Source of the DNA: Alteromonas sp. C1M14
Lineage (GTDB): Bacteria; Pseudomonadota; Gammaproteobacteria; Enterobacterales; Alteromonadaceae
DNA: 64,000 nucleotides
Reading direction: 5' to 3'
Assembly (NCBI RefSeq): GCF_018860965.1
Contig: NZ_JAHKQF010000008.1
Location: forward strand, 1 to 64,000
The notes under the pieces are model-generated. The model saw nothing but the letters and a program-made list of their open reading frames with translations, did not search any database and was not told where the DNA came from. Below are positions 6,459 to 17,748 of the stretch, piece after piece. Numbering within the stretch: the first letter of the stretch is position 1; every line of letters begins with the position of its first letter. Both the position numbers and the translations under genes were made by a program.

Positions 6459-6821
6459 TCACGTCATTACCCCATTTAGCAGCATTCCAGGCATGAAAAA
6501 GCTAAAGGCGAATATACCAGAGCCTGTCAAAGCTAATGCCAGACAACAAAATGATGCTTGTAATGCGAAGACGCTAGGTTTTGCAGAATTACTATGCCTG
6601 ATAGAAATTAATGCGAGATTAAGAATGTTTTTAAACTGTACGTAGAAGCGTTGTAGCCAAGCCGAAAGAGGTTGAAAGGCGACAAGCAAAAATGCAAACG
6701 CTACTTCGATACCGCCAAACTGCAAGAGTAGCGCGATTTCGGGAGCTAACGCTGCAATTACCAATATGCAGATGCCTATTACAGCCTTCTGAATGAATGT
6801 TAAATTTTCCCAATTTCTCAT
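6459..6821 (-). CDS. Cassette 1: membrane protein in the first array position
   Basis: The ORF immediately next to attI, so it is the cassette most likely to be expressed from an integron promoter. The ATG at 6821 (MRNWENLTFIQKAVI...) is chosen because AAAAGGA lies seven bases upstream; the open frame continues to 6878 but would cross the recombination point. The product is 120 residues with hydrophobic segments near 13-33 (VIGICILVIAALAPEIALLL), 34-51 and 92-117 (CLALALTGSGIFAFSFFMPGMLL), giving about three TM helices. I do not recognise its family or function. Confidence 0.7.
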   Translation of the reverse strand: MRNWENLTFIQKAVIGICILVIAALAPEIALLLQFGGIEVAFAFLLVAFQPLSAWLQRFYVQFKNILNLALISIRHSNSAKPSVFALQASFCCLALALTGSGIFAFSFFMPGMLLNGVMT

Positions 6822-6834
6822 ATAAATCCTTTTA

Positions 6835-7060
6835 GCACATAACAATTTAATGTACGGAAATAATCCTTTATGCAACATGGAATATTTCCATATATCCGTT
6901 TAATCATACTCTAACTTTGGCACGTAACTTCACATATATCAACATCCTACACTTTGTATCTGAATATCCTGTATCTAAGTACGGAATGTTTCCTTTTTAT
7001 TTTACTGCGTTACAAATTCGCGTAAGACTGTTTGTATTTACAGTGAAAGACGAGAGCTAT
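6835..7060. other. attI recombination region and intI leader
   Basis: The recombination point is the GTTATGTGC on the minus strand at 6835-6843, matching the attC boundary of several cassettes. Between it and intI lie three copies of a near-palindromic 11-mer (GGAA-N3-TCC or TTCC type) at 6856-6866, 6879-6889 and 6983-6993, and a LexA-like box at 7028-7043. On the minus strand TTGCAT (6875-6870) and TACATT (6854-6849) are a weak possible cassette promoter with only a 15 bp spacer. No ORF is supported here; the open frame from 6917 is upstream of the true intI start. Confidence 0.7.
7028..7043 (+). promoter_or_regulatory. LexA (SOS) box upstream of intI
   Basis: CTGTTTGTATTTACAG fits the gammaproteobacterial LexA operator CTGT-N8-ACAG exactly, with an AT-rich core. 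It ends 17 bp before the intI ATG at 7061. LexA control of intI is established for Vibrio cholerae and class 1 integrons, so the integrase here is likely induced by DNA damage. Confidence 0.85.
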
Positions 7061-8029
7061 ATGAGGTCTATGTTTATGCAGATGGTGGTCCAGCATATGC
7101 GAAATCGTCGGTATGCTAAGCGCACTATCGAGCTTTATTGTCGCTGGATCGTCAGCTATATACGCTTTAATAAAAATACTCATCCAGCAGAGATGGGAGA
7201 CAAAGAAGTCGAGTTGTTTCTCTCTTATTTAGTGAACAAAAAGGATGTGGCACCAGCAACCCAAGCCAGTGCATTAAACGCATTGGCATTTCTTTATCGC
7301 GATGTGCTAGAAAGCCCTTTGTCTTTAAATTTAAACTTCGTTGCAAGTCGACGTCAGGCGAAACTACCCGTGGTATTAACCCAAGACGAGGTTGCGCGAC
7401 TTTTGTCACAAATTCCCGCTAATTTGAAGCTCCCTGTTTCCTTGTTGTATGGAAGTGGTTTGCGGCTGATGGAAGCTGTTCGTTTACGTGTTAAGGACAT
7501 CGATTTTGACTATAACGCAATTCGTATTTGGGACGGAAAAGGGGGTAAGCATCGTGTGGTTACTTTGGCTTGTGAGCTTAAACCTGGGCTAATACGGCAA
7601 ATAAGCCTAGTGGAAAATTATCTGGCTGCTGATTTAAATAACCCTAAGTACAGTGGCGTCTATTTACCGCACCGTTTACGCGTGAAATACCCCAATGCTG
7701 CTAAAGAGCTTGGCTGGCATTATCTTTTTCCTTCTGCTCGTTTATCTGTAGATCCTGAAAATAAACAAATACGTCGGCATCACATCGATGAGTCGAGTAT
7801 TCAAAAAGCAATCAGAAATACAGCCAAAGTGTGCCATATCAAAAAGAAGGTAACGCCCCATACATTACGCCATTCATTTGCCACGCATTTATTACAAGGG
7901 GGCGCTGATATTCGAACGGTGCAAACACAGTTAGGTCATGCTGATGTAAAAACCACACAAATTTATACCCATGTGCTGCAACAAGGCGCCCAAGGCGTTG
8001 TAAGTCCTCTTTCCCGGGTACTAAAATGA
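7061..8029 (+). CDS. intI: Integron integrase IntI (tyrosine recombinase)
   Basis: A site-specific recombinase that inserts and excises gene cassettes by attI x attC and attC x attC recombination. It has 322 residues from the ATG at 7061, matching the length and N-terminus of Vibrio IntIA (opening with MRSMFMQ and YAKRTIELYCRWI). The in-frame ATG at 6917 would add 48 atypical residues and would swallow the LexA box. Catalytic residues are all present: R135 (GSGLRLME), K160/K163, H267 and R270 (HTLRHSF), H293 (LGHADV) and nucleophile Y302 (QIYTHV). The extra integron-specific helix region around residues 218-245 (WHYLFPS...RRHHIDES) is intact. The gene therefore appears functional. It converges on fadA. 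Confidence 0.97.
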   Translation: MRSMFMQMVVQHMRNRRYAKRTIELYCRWIVSYIRFNKNTHPAEMGDKEVELFLSYLVNKKDVAPATQASALNALAFLYRDVLESPLSLNLNFVASRRQAKLPVVLTQDEVARLLSQIPANLKLPVSLLYGSGLRLMEAVRLRVKDIDFDYNAIRIWDGKGGKHRVVTLACELKPGLIRQISLVENYLAADLNNPKYSGVYLPHRLRVKYPNAAKELGWHYLFPSARLSVDPENKQIRRHHIDESSIQKAIRNTAKVCHIKKKVTPHTLRHSFATHLLQGGADIRTVQTQLGHADVKTTQIYTHVLQQGAQGVVSPLSRVLK

Positions 8030-8035
8030 GTAAAC

Positions 8036-8060
8036 AAAAAAGGGCCAAAGGCCCTTTTAA
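8036..8060. terminator. Bidirectional terminator between intI and fadA
   Basis: Perfect hairpin AAAAGGGCC / GGCCCTTTT with an AAA loop (8038-8058). The A and T runs on both sides make it usable from either strand. Confidence 0.85.
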
Positions 8061-8082
8061 AATTAACACCAAATGAAGCTAG

Positions 8083-9264
<1,182 letters not shown>

Positions 9265-11415
9265 TTATGCGAAATAAGATTTGCCTTCGGCGGCCATTTG
9301 GCGAACACCGTCGGAAATCTGATAAATAGGGCCAAGATGGGCGTATTTATCGGCCAATTCCACAAATGCGGTTAGCCCCATTGTTTCGATATAACGGAAA
9401 ATACCACCGCGGAAAGGCGGGAACCCTAAACCATATAACAGCGCCATATCTGCTTCGGCGGCGCTGGCCACAATACCTTCTTCTAAGCAACGAATCGCCT
9501 CATTGGCCATGGGGATCATAAGCCTTGCGATAACTTCCTCTTTGCTAAAGGTTTGGCTTTCTGCACTATGGGGAGCAATTAGGGCATAAGCGTCTTCGGC
9601 GGCTTCCTTCGTTAGACGGCCGCGCTTATCTGTACCGAAGTTATAAAACCCTTTGCCGTTTTTCTGACCTAAACGAGAGGCTTCATAAAGTAAGGTAACC
9701 GGATCATTAGGCAGCTTCTGCATACGCTCGGGTATGCCTTCAGCCATCACGCTAGCGGCGTGATCAGCGGTATCCATGCCCACCACATCAAGTAAGTAAG
9801 CAGGGCCCATTGGCCAACCAAAGTCTTTCTCCATCACTTTATCAACGCTAACAAAATCAGCACCGTCTAGTACCAGTTGGCTAAAGCCGGCAAAGTAGGG
9901 GAACAATACGCGATTGACCAAAAAGCCCGGGCAGTCGTTCACCACTATGGGCGTTTTGCCCATAGTAAGGGCGGTGGCAACCACCGCATTGATGGTATCT
10001 TCAGAGGTGTTTTCACCCCGAATAATTTCCACCAAGGGCATACGATGCACCGGATTAAAAAAGTGCATGCCACAGAAGCGTTCTGGCTTGTGGAGGTTTT
10101 TGGCTAATTGGTTAATAGAAATGGTTGAGGTATTCGAGCAAATAATTGCGTCATCACTGACCACTTCCTCGGTTTCCTTGATAACAATACCTTTCACTTT
10201 GGGGTTTTCTACCACGGCTTCAATAACTACGTCACAGTCTTTCATGGTGCTGTATTCAAGGGTCGGCGTAATGGCATTTAACGTTGCGGCCATTTTCTTG
10301 CCGTCCACTTTGCCCCGCTGCATGCCCTTGTTTAAAATTTTAGCCGCTTCGTTTAGGCCTAACTCCAAGGCGTCTTCATTAATGTCTTTCATGACCACAG
10401 AAAGACCTTTAGAGGCGCTTTGATAAGCAATGCCACCGCCCATAATGCCTGCCCCTAAAACCGCGTTTAATGTTGCCGTTTTCGTGGCCGCCTTAGCGAG
10501 TTTTTTACCTTTACTTTTAACCAGTTGGTCGGCTAAGAAAATACCTATCTGTGCTTTAGCCGCATCGGTTTTAGCCAGTTTGACGAAACCTTCGTTTTCC
10601 AATTTTAAAGCACCGTCACGATCAAGACGGGAGGCATTTTTAACGGTTTCCACCATCATATGCGGGGCGGGATAGTGTTTGCCTGCTTTAGCAGCAACAA
10701 AGGCTTGAGCGGTAGAAAAGCTCATGGTGGCTTCGTTTTTATTCAGTTTAAGCGGTGCTTTTTTACTTGCTCTGCGGCTTTCCCAGTTTAGCTTGCCAGC
10801 GATGGCATCTTTAACCATCGATTTGGCGGCGTCACCTAGTTTCTCAGGTGACACTACAGCATCTACCGCACCCACGCTTAATGCTTGTTCACCTTTGTGG
10901 TTTTTGCCAGTAGACATCCATTCCAAAGCGTTGTCTGAACCAATAAGTCTGGGCAGACGCACCGTACCACCAAAACCTGGCATCAATCCAAGCTTAACTT
11001 CGGGTAACCCAATAGAAGCCGTCGTGTCTGCCACCCTAAAATCACAGGCCAAGGCCATTTCACATCCGCCACCCAAAGCAAATCCATTTACGGCGGCAAT
11101 GGTCGGGAAGGGAAGGTCTTCGAAGCGGTTAAATACTTCGGAGGTTTTCCCCACCCAATGCAATATGTCCTCTTCGGATTGCTCAAACATGGCTGTAAAT
11201 TCAGTAATATCAGCACCTACAATAAATGCAGATTTGCCACTGCGTACTACAACTGCAGATACACCGTCATGACTAGATAGGGCAGTGGTGGCTTCATCAA
11301 GTTCAGTAATGGTTTCACGATCAAATTTGTTAACTGAACCATTGGCATCAAAAATCAGCTCAGCAATACCATCATCTGACAACGTAACGGTCAGATTTTT
11401 GCCTTCGTATATCAT
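9265..11415 (-). CDS. fadB: Fatty acid oxidation complex alpha subunit FadB
   Basis: A multifunctional enzyme: enoyl-CoA hydratase/isomerase followed by 3-hydroxyacyl-CoA dehydrogenase. The start is placed at ATG 11415 ([12 protein letters not shown]), with AAGGAGAC seven bases upstream; this aligns with E. coli FadB and gives 716 residues. The crotonase domain occupies about 1-190 with catalytic E119 (CEMALACDF) and E139 (GLPEVKLG). The NAD-binding dehydrogenase starts near 315 ([16 protein letters not shown]) and carries the [14 protein letters not shown] motif with the catalytic His. It works with FadA as an alpha2-beta2 complex in the cytoplasm. Confidence 0.97.
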   Translation of the reverse strand: MIYEGKNLTVTLSDDGIAELIFDANGSVNKFDRETITELDEATTALSSHDGVSAVVVRSGKSAFIVGADITEFTAMFEQSEEDILHWVGKTSEVFNRFEDLPFPTIAAVNGFALGGGCEMALACDFRVADTTASIGLPEVKLGLMPGFGGTVRLPRLIGSDNALEWMSTGKNHKGEQALSVGAVDAVVSPEKLGDAAKSMVKDAIAGKLNWESRRASKKAPLKLNKNEATMSFSTAQAFVAAKAGKHYPAPHMMVETVKNASRLDRDGALKLENEGFVKLAKTDAAKAQIGIFLADQLVKSKGKKLAKAATKTATLNAVLGAGIMGGGIAYQSASKGLSVVMKDINEDALELGLNEAAKILNKGMQRGKVDGKKMAATLNAITPTLEYSTMKDCDVVIEAVVENPKVKGIVIKETEEVVSDDAIICSNTSTISINQLAKNLHKPERFCGMHFFNPVHRMPLVEIIRGENTSEDTINAVVATALTMGKTPIVVNDCPGFLVNRVLFPYFAGFSQLVLDGADFVSVDKVMEKDFGWPMGPAYLLDVVGMDTADHAASVMAEGIPERMQKLPNDPVTLLYEASRLGQKNGKGFYNFGTDKRGRLTKEAAEDAYALIAPHSAESQTFSKEEVIARLMIPMANEAIRCLEEGIVASAAEADMALLYGLGFPPFRGGIFRYIETMGLTAFVELADKYAHLGPIYQISDGVRQMAAEGKSYFA

Positions 11416-11542
11416 ATTCGTCTCCTTCGGCAATGGCGGAAAATCAGATAAGCAACAGCTAAAATTTCATTTTAGCGTCATACTCTGACATGTTAGTGTG
11501 GCATTGATTCTGACAATGCTACGAAAAATTTCAATAAAAATT

Positions 11543-11556
11543 CAAACAACTGTTTA
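11543..11556. promoter_or_regulatory. Possible PsrA/FadR-type operator upstream of fadBA
   Basis: CAAAC-AACT-GTTTA closely resembles the [G/C]AAAC-N2..4-GTTT[G/C] motif recognised by the fatty-acid-responsive repressor PsrA; the last base differs. It lies about 130 bp upstream of the fadB start in the 316 bp gap between fadB and slt. No other convincing element was found in that gap. Confidence 0.4.
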
Positions 11557-11731
11557 CATTTTTTTATTAAGTGGCGTTTTGTGCGGTGAAATTCAAGGTC
11601 GAATTAACCTCGTTAGTTTGTATAATGGTAAGAGAAGCAGGTGTTCGCCAGCATAAATCGTTTTTTGGGGTGTTTTATGTTCATGCTCGTTGGCTTCACT
11701 GTTGTCCTTTTTTCTTGGCTGGATGGTTAAT

Positions 11732-13759
11732 ATGCATATTTTTGCGGTAACCCGCCTTAAGTGTCTTTGGTGTTTTTCGTTCTCTGGTGTCTTTCTCTGG
11801 GGTATTTTAAGTGCGGGTGTTCTAGCGCAAAGCCAGGATGAAGGCTCATCAGCATTGCTATCTCAGCGTGCACAGTTTCTTGAACTTGAAAAACAGCTTG
11901 GTCGCGCCAGCCGGCAAACGGTAGAGCGTTTAGAAGATGAGGTGGCCGCCTTGTCTAGTTATCCTTTGCACCCTTATTTGGTTCGACAGCAACTCGATCA
12001 GCGAATGGACTTAGCCCATCGCCATGCCATTGAAGAGTTTTTACTCACATACAATAACCAACCATTTACCTACGGACTAAGAGGTAGATGGCTACGTTAT
12101 TTAGCTAAACATGATCAGAAAAAAGCGTTTTTAGCCAATTACCGAGATGGTATGGGCGCCACCATTACCTGTCAGTATCTTGAATATCAATTGCAAGATG
12201 CCAAGCAACCACAGTATTGGTTAGAAAAAGTCACGCCGATATGGTTAAGTGGCTATTCGCAGCCAAATGAATGCGATCCCGTTTTTAAGCAGTGGCAACA
12301 AGCAGGGTTGATGACCACAGAGCATGTGCTGCAACGTATTGAAAAGGCGGCATTGGCCGGCAATGCCAATCTCGTAACATACCTCAAATCGAAATTACCT
12401 AAAGCCAAGCAATACCTTCCTGCCCTGTGGCTAGGAATAACTCGCGCTCCTCAATGGGCGCTCAAACAATCGAAGTTTCCATTAGCTCAACCCACTGTAG
12501 AAGCCAAAATGCTCGCTTACGGGGTTGAAAAGTTAGCTTGGAAAGATCCCGAATCAGCCATTCGTGCCTATCATTTATGGCAACCTAAAAATCTGTTTAA
12601 CCAAACCCAACGGCTTAGTATTCATAGAGCTATCGCACTAAGCTTGGCTATTGATGATAAGCCCCAAGCAGACGAGTGGTTGCGGCGGGCCGATGTAGCA
12701 GGTGCAAAAAGCGATATTAAACGCTGGCATATGGCTTATTTATTGAAACACAGGCAGTGGAAAGAAGTGTTGGCACTTATTGCTGATGCACCAGATACTA
12801 TTCAACAACAAGATAGCTACCGCTATTGGCGCGCCCGCAGTTTAGCAGAACTGGGAATGGAAGATGAGGCGCAAACCTTGTATCAAGCCCTATCTCAAGA
12901 ACGGCATTTTTACGGTTTTATGGCCAGTGCGAAACTGGCACAGCCGCCAACCATCAAGCACCAATCAGTACCTAAAGACGAACAAACCTTGTCAATGATA
13001 AGTCAGCGTCCAGCTGCACAGCGCGCGAAAGAATTTTTGGCACTTAACCGATTAGTGGACGCACGTCGTGAGTGGCGTTATTTGGTGAAGTCGTTAGATC
13101 CGGCGCAAATTAAAGATGCGGCTTTACTGGCTAGTGAATGGGGGTGGTTCGATCAAGCCATTATCAGTTTTACTCAAAGCGGGTTTATGGACGATATCGA
13201 AAAGCGTTTTCCATTAGCTTATGCTGAACAGTTTGCGGCGCTAGGAAGCGTGTATGATATTAAGCCGGCCTTTGCCATGGCTATCGCCCGCCGCGAAAGC
13301 TCATTTATGGTCGATGCCGTGTCGCCAAGCGGTGCTCGTGGCCTCATGCAGCTCATGCCTGGTACGGCTAGGTATATCGCCAAGAAGAAGGTCACCACCA
13401 GTGAATTGTACGATGCAGACCAAAATGTTACCTACGGTGTGCAGTATCTGCGGTATTTGATGGATAAAATGGGCGATGATCCGGTACTGGTGTCGGCATC
13501 CTATAACGCCGGTTGGCAAAGGGTAATGCAGTGGTTACCCGAAGATCGCACAGTCGACACCGATATATGGATTGAAACCATTCCCTATAAAGAAACCAGA
13601 AGTTATGTGAAAGCAGTTATGGCCTATCGCTATATTTATGAATATCAGTTGGGTGAATCTCCGTCACTTTTCCAGCAATTGGCAAAATCTGCTATTCCTT
13701 CTGCTCCTGGGCTGTTGCCCGCCTCAGGAGGAAAAACGGGTACCTACGCACCGAAATAA
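11732..13759 (+). CDS. slt: Soluble lytic murein transglycosylase (Slt70 family)
   Basis: A periplasmic enzyme that cleaves MurNAc-GlcNAc bonds in peptidoglycan, forming 1,6-anhydro ends. From ATG 11732 the protein has 675 residues and a clear signal peptide (FSGVFLWGILSAGVLAQ, cleavage after VLA). Earlier in-frame ATG (11723) and TTG (11690) starts exist but have poorer support. A long alpha-helical superhelix (about 30-490) precedes the SLT catalytic domain. That domain has the catalytic Glu in IARRESSF, then SPSGARGLMQLMPGTA and a SASYNAGW motif. It is slightly longer than E. coli Slt70. Confidence 0.93.
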   Translation: MHIFAVTRLKCLWCFSFSGVFLWGILSAGVLAQSQDEGSSALLSQRAQFLELEKQLGRASRQTVERLEDEVAALSSYPLHPYLVRQQLDQRMDLAHRHAIEEFLLTYNNQPFTYGLRGRWLRYLAKHDQKKAFLANYRDGMGATITCQYLEYQLQDAKQPQYWLEKVTPIWLSGYSQPNECDPVFKQWQQAGLMTTEHVLQRIEKAALAGNANLVTYLKSKLPKAKQYLPALWLGITRAPQWALKQSKFPLAQPTVEAKMLAYGVEKLAWKDPESAIRAYHLWQPKNLFNQTQRLSIHRAIALSLAIDDKPQADEWLRRADVAGAKSDIKRWHMAYLLKHRQWKEVLALIADAPDTIQQQDSYRYWRARSLAELGMEDEAQTLYQALSQERHFYGFMASAKLAQPPTIKHQSVPKDEQTLSMISQRPAAQRAKEFLALNRLVDARREWRYLVKSLDPAQIKDAALLASEWGWFDQAIISFTQSGFMDDIEKRFPLAYAEQFAALGSVYDIKPAFAMAIARRESSFMVDAVSPSGARGLMQLMPGTARYIAKKKVTTSELYDADQNVTYGVQYLRYLMDKMGDDPVLVSASYNAGWQRVMQWLPEDRTVDTDIWIETIPYKETRSYVKAVMAYRYIYEYQLGESPSLFQQLAKSAIPSAPGLLPASGGKTGTYAPK

Positions 13760-13769
13760 CCGCTGCCAG

Positions 13770-15200
<1,431 letters not shown>

Positions 15201-15213
15201 GGAGCAAGCCGGT

Positions 15214-15933
15214 ATGCCTGATCAGCATGTGTTAACGGTGATTGGTGTTGCACTGCTGGCAGGACTCGCCATGCCTGCGGGCGCAATTTTAGCCTTTAAC
15301 GATAAAATACAGCCCCAGTGGTTAGAGCAGGAAATTCGTCACGGGGTAATGGCATTAGGGGCAGGGGCGCTTATTTCAGCCGTTGCCCTTGTGCTTATCC
15401 CTGATGGCATAAAGCATCATACAACGGTGTCAGCTTCTTTGTGTTTTATTGGCGGGGCGTTGGCGTTTATGGCGCTTGATGTATACCTGGCTAAACATAA
15501 TACGCCGGCCAGTCAACTGGCGGCCATGCTTAGCGATTTCATACCCGAATCTCTTGCGTTAGGAACAACTGCAGCCATGGGCGGCGGTACCATGTTATTG
15601 GGAATGCTCATCGCCATCCAGAATTTACCTGAGGGGTTTAACGCTTATCGAGAAATGAGCGACTCTTCGGCGTCGAACCCTAAACGACTGATTATGAAGT
15701 TTGCAACTATGGCGTTGCTAGGGCCAATCATGGCGGCCATAGGATATTACTGGCTTGCAAGTTATCCCACCATTATCGGTGGAATTATGCTGTTTGCTGC
15801 GGGTGGTATTTTATATTCGGTTTTTCAAGATATGGCGCCACAAATCCATATGAAGAATCGATGGATGCCGCCAATGGGGGCAATTCTAGGTTTTCTTATA
15901 GGAATAATTGGGTTTATGCTCGAAACAAGCTAA
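15214..15933 (+). CDS. ZIP-family-like membrane transporter with altered metal site
   Basis: A 239-residue integral membrane protein with about 7-8 TM helices and ZIP-type landmarks: SDFIPESLALG in one helix, QNLPEGFNAY in the next, and FAAGGILYSVFQDMAPQ later. In typical ZIP zinc/iron transporters the two central motifs carry histidines (HNFPEG-like). Here Ser and Gln occupy those places, though the PES and PEG glutamates remain. Metal specificity may thus differ, or it may not move divalent cations at all. AAGGAG precedes the ATG, and it probably shares a transcript with pepQ. Confidence 0.75.
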   Translation: MPDQHVLTVIGVALLAGLAMPAGAILAFNDKIQPQWLEQEIRHGVMALGAGALISAVALVLIPDGIKHHTTVSASLCFIGGALAFMALDVYLAKHNTPASQLAAMLSDFIPESLALGTTAAMGGGTMLLGMLIAIQNLPEGFNAYREMSDSSASNPKRLIMKFATMALLGPIMAAIGYYWLASYPTIIGGIMLFAAGGILYSVFQDMAPQIHMKNRWMPPMGAILGFLIGIIGFMLETS

Positions 15934-16000
15934 TACTCTTTTTGTTCCTACTCCCTCCATGGAGAGGAACACGGTAGTCTTGTCACAACGCTAGCTTGTT
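15924..16000. repeat. Nested inverted repeats between convergent genes
   Basis: Outer arms AACAAGCTA (15924-15932) and TAGCTTGTT (15992-16000) are perfect complements and overlap the last codons of both converging genes. Inside lies a second hairpin, GTTCCTACTC...GAGAGGAAC (15944-15970). There is no U-tract, so it is at best an unconventional or Rho-assisted terminator. Confidence 0.4.
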
Positions 16001-16965
16001 CGTGCCACTGCAAGGTGAGCCAAGCCTTTAAGCGCCTCTTTAAAAGGAGAATCCGCAATAACAGCAAGGGCTTCTATGGCTTTGTTTTTTTCTTCTTCGG
16101 CGCAGCGTCGGGTGTAGGCTAAAGCGCCAGTTTGATGCATGATTTTTTGAATCCGAATCAAATGTGGCAATCCATTGGCTTTTTCTATTGCCTCTCGAAT
16201 CAGCGCTTTGTCGTCGGCATTATCACTATGCCACATGGCGTATAACAGCGGCAGAGTGGGTTTGCCTTCGGCCAAATCATCACCGGTATTTTTACCCATT
16301 TCTTCGGCTTCAGAGGCATAATCAAGAATATCATCGGCTAGTTGAAAAGCGGTGCCTAAATGTTTGCCATAATTTTGCATTGCAGTTTCAACTTGCGGTG
16401 ACTGATTAGTGAGTACCGCGGCAAGTTGTGTGGCAGCTTCAAATAAGCGGGCTGTTTTTCCATAAATGACATCAAAGTAACGTTGCTCGGTGGTGTCTGG
16501 GTCGTTGCAATTCATTAATTGCAGTACTTCACCTTCAGCAATGCGATTGGTGGCATCTGACAGAATTTCCATAACTCGCATGCTGTTTAGGCTCACCATC
16601 ATTTGAAATGATCGTGAATATAGGAAATCACCCACTAACACACTGGCTTGATTACCAAAAATCGCGTTGGCGGTTTCTTGTCCACGCCGCAGTGTTGATT
16701 CATCAACAACATCATCATGAAGAAGGGTTGAAGTATGAATAAATTCAATGATGGCAGCCAGTGTATGATGCTGCTCGTTTTCGATACCCATTGCTCTAGC
16801 AGACAGAACTGCTAGCAGTGGACGTAACCGTTTGCCGCCGCTATTTACAATGTAAAAGCCCAGTTGATTAATAAGGGAAACCTCAGAATCTACCTGCTGT
16901 TGAATGAGTGCATTCACGGCTTTCATATCCGCAGCGGCAAGCTCGCGAATCTTATCTATATCCAT
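15991..16965 (-). CDS. ispB: Octaprenyl diphosphate synthase IspB
   Basis: Builds the C40 prenyl chain of ubiquinone and menaquinone from FPP and IPP. Both aspartate-rich motifs are present: DDVVDE in LLHDDVVDESTLRRG and DDILD in FQLADDILDYASE. GGKRLRP near residue 43 binds diphosphate. The start at 16965 (MDIDKIREL) aligns with E. coli IspB; an in-frame ATG two codons upstream is possible. It lies opposite rplU as in E. coli, where ispB and rplU-rpmA diverge, and is convergent with the ZIP-like gene. Likely essential. Confidence 0.95.
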   Translation of the reverse strand: MDIDKIRELAAADMKAVNALIQQQVDSEVSLINQLGFYIVNSGGKRLRPLLAVLSARAMGIENEQHHTLAAIIEFIHTSTLLHDDVVDESTLRRGQETANAIFGNQASVLVGDFLYSRSFQMMVSLNSMRVMEILSDATNRIAEGEVLQLMNCNDPDTTEQRYFDVIYGKTARLFEAATQLAAVLTNQSPQVETAMQNYGKHLGTAFQLADDILDYASEAEEMGKNTGDDLAEGKPTLPLLYAMWHSDNADDKALIREAIEKANGLPHLIRIQKIMHQTGALAYTRRCAEEEKNKAIEALAVIADSPFKEALKGLAHLAVARTS

Positions 16966-16971
16966 TAACAT

Positions 16972-17421
16972 TACGTGCGCGTTGATTCTATTATGTTTAG
17001 TCTGAAGCGATGATTGTACCTGAAACTCTATGGGTATCCACCCACATAACTGAAAAACTCAGACTTCCGCAGAAATTTTCGTCAAAAACCCAAAGTTTCG
17101 TCGAAATTATTCGTATAAATGTGTGTAACATCGAAGTTAAATGGGTCAAAATGCTAGCATCAGTCTGTTGCGGCTGTGTTTAGCCGAATTAGTTGGCATA
17201 CTGGAAAAAATATTGTTATATCAGTGTTCTAGTAGAATATTAAGGCGAATTTTTGTGCCACGAAACTCACAGGAATCGATATCTAACCCCATGATTATCA
17301 CAAAGAGTGAAAAATAATCAAATTTTGTGATTTTCGGGGTTGTGATTTAAGGATGTTTCACGTACAATTCGCGCCCTGTTTTTTGAATTGAAGCGTCAAG
17401 TGACGCAGAGCGGAGTAGAAT
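16972..17421. other. Divergent intergenic region ispB / rplU
   Basis: A 450 bp AT-rich gap carrying the promoters of ispB (minus) and rplU-rpmA (plus). The rplU promoter is listed separately. No ORF is supported. The stretch from 17285 to 17345 has repeated TGATT/TTGTGA elements, but I see no complete second promoter. Confidence 0.55.
17340..17368 (+). promoter_or_regulatory. Sigma-70 promoter of rplU-rpmA
   Basis: TTGTGA (17340-17345) and TACAAT (17363-17368) are separated by exactly 17 bp. The following bases (TCGCGCCC) form a GC-rich discriminator typical of growth-rate and ppGpp-controlled promoters. Transcription should start near 17375, giving a leader of about 47 nt. Confidence 0.7.
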
Positions 17422-17733
17422 ATGTACGCGGTTTTCCAAAGTGGCGGTAAACAGCACCGTGTGGCTGAAGGCCAGACCGTTCGTCTAGAGAAGATCGAAG
17501 TCGCGCCAGGCGAGACTGTTGAATTCGATAACGTATTAATGGTTAGCAACGGTGACGATGTTAAGATCGGCACACCTTTAGTGGCAGGTAGCAAGATTAC
17601 TGCTGAAGTTGTACAACACGGTCGTGGCGATAAAGTAACTATCGTTAAGTTCCGTCGTCGTAAGCATTCTCGCAAACAAGCGGGTCACCGTCAGTGGTTC
17701 ACAGAAGTGAAAATCACTGGTATTAACGCATAA
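17422..17733 (+). CDS. rplU: Ribosomal protein L21
   Basis: A 103-residue large-subunit protein, identical in length to E. coli L21. It starts [14 protein letters not shown], contains the conserved [17 protein letters not shown] stretch, and ends with the basic [16 protein letters not shown] segment that contacts 23S rRNA. It is the first gene of the rplU-rpmA operon, 15 bp before rpmA, with GGAG before the ATG. Highly expressed and essential or nearly so. Confidence 0.98.
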   Translation: MYAVFQSGGKQHRVAEGQTVRLEKIEVAPGETVEFDNVLMVSNGDDVKIGTPLVAGSKITAEVVQHGRGDKVTIVKFRRRKHSRKQAGHRQWFTEVKITGINA

Positions 17734-17748
17734 TAGGAGCACTAACAC

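Larger units (their letters stand above)
1..8029. mobile_element. Sedentary chromosomal integron (left end outside window)
   Basis: An intact integron integrase gene (7061-8029, +) is preceded by an attI region. From there 13 complete gene cassettes extend leftward, all with their ORF on the minus strand and each followed by an imperfect inverted repeat with AAC...GTT boundaries (attC). The array continues beyond position 1, because the attC at 10-129 belongs to the 13th cassette and another cassette must lie to its left. The cassettes are more AT-rich than flanking genes, and most encode small proteins of unknown function. Array size, orientation and integrase sequence match sedentary integrons of Vibrio and Alteromonadales rather than a mobile class 1 integron; no transposase or resistance gene is visible. 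Confidence 0.93.

Noticed and set aside
6917-7060. Extended N-terminus of IntI from ATG 6917
   Set aside because: It adds 48 residues not seen in IntI proteins and would place the LexA box inside the coding sequence.
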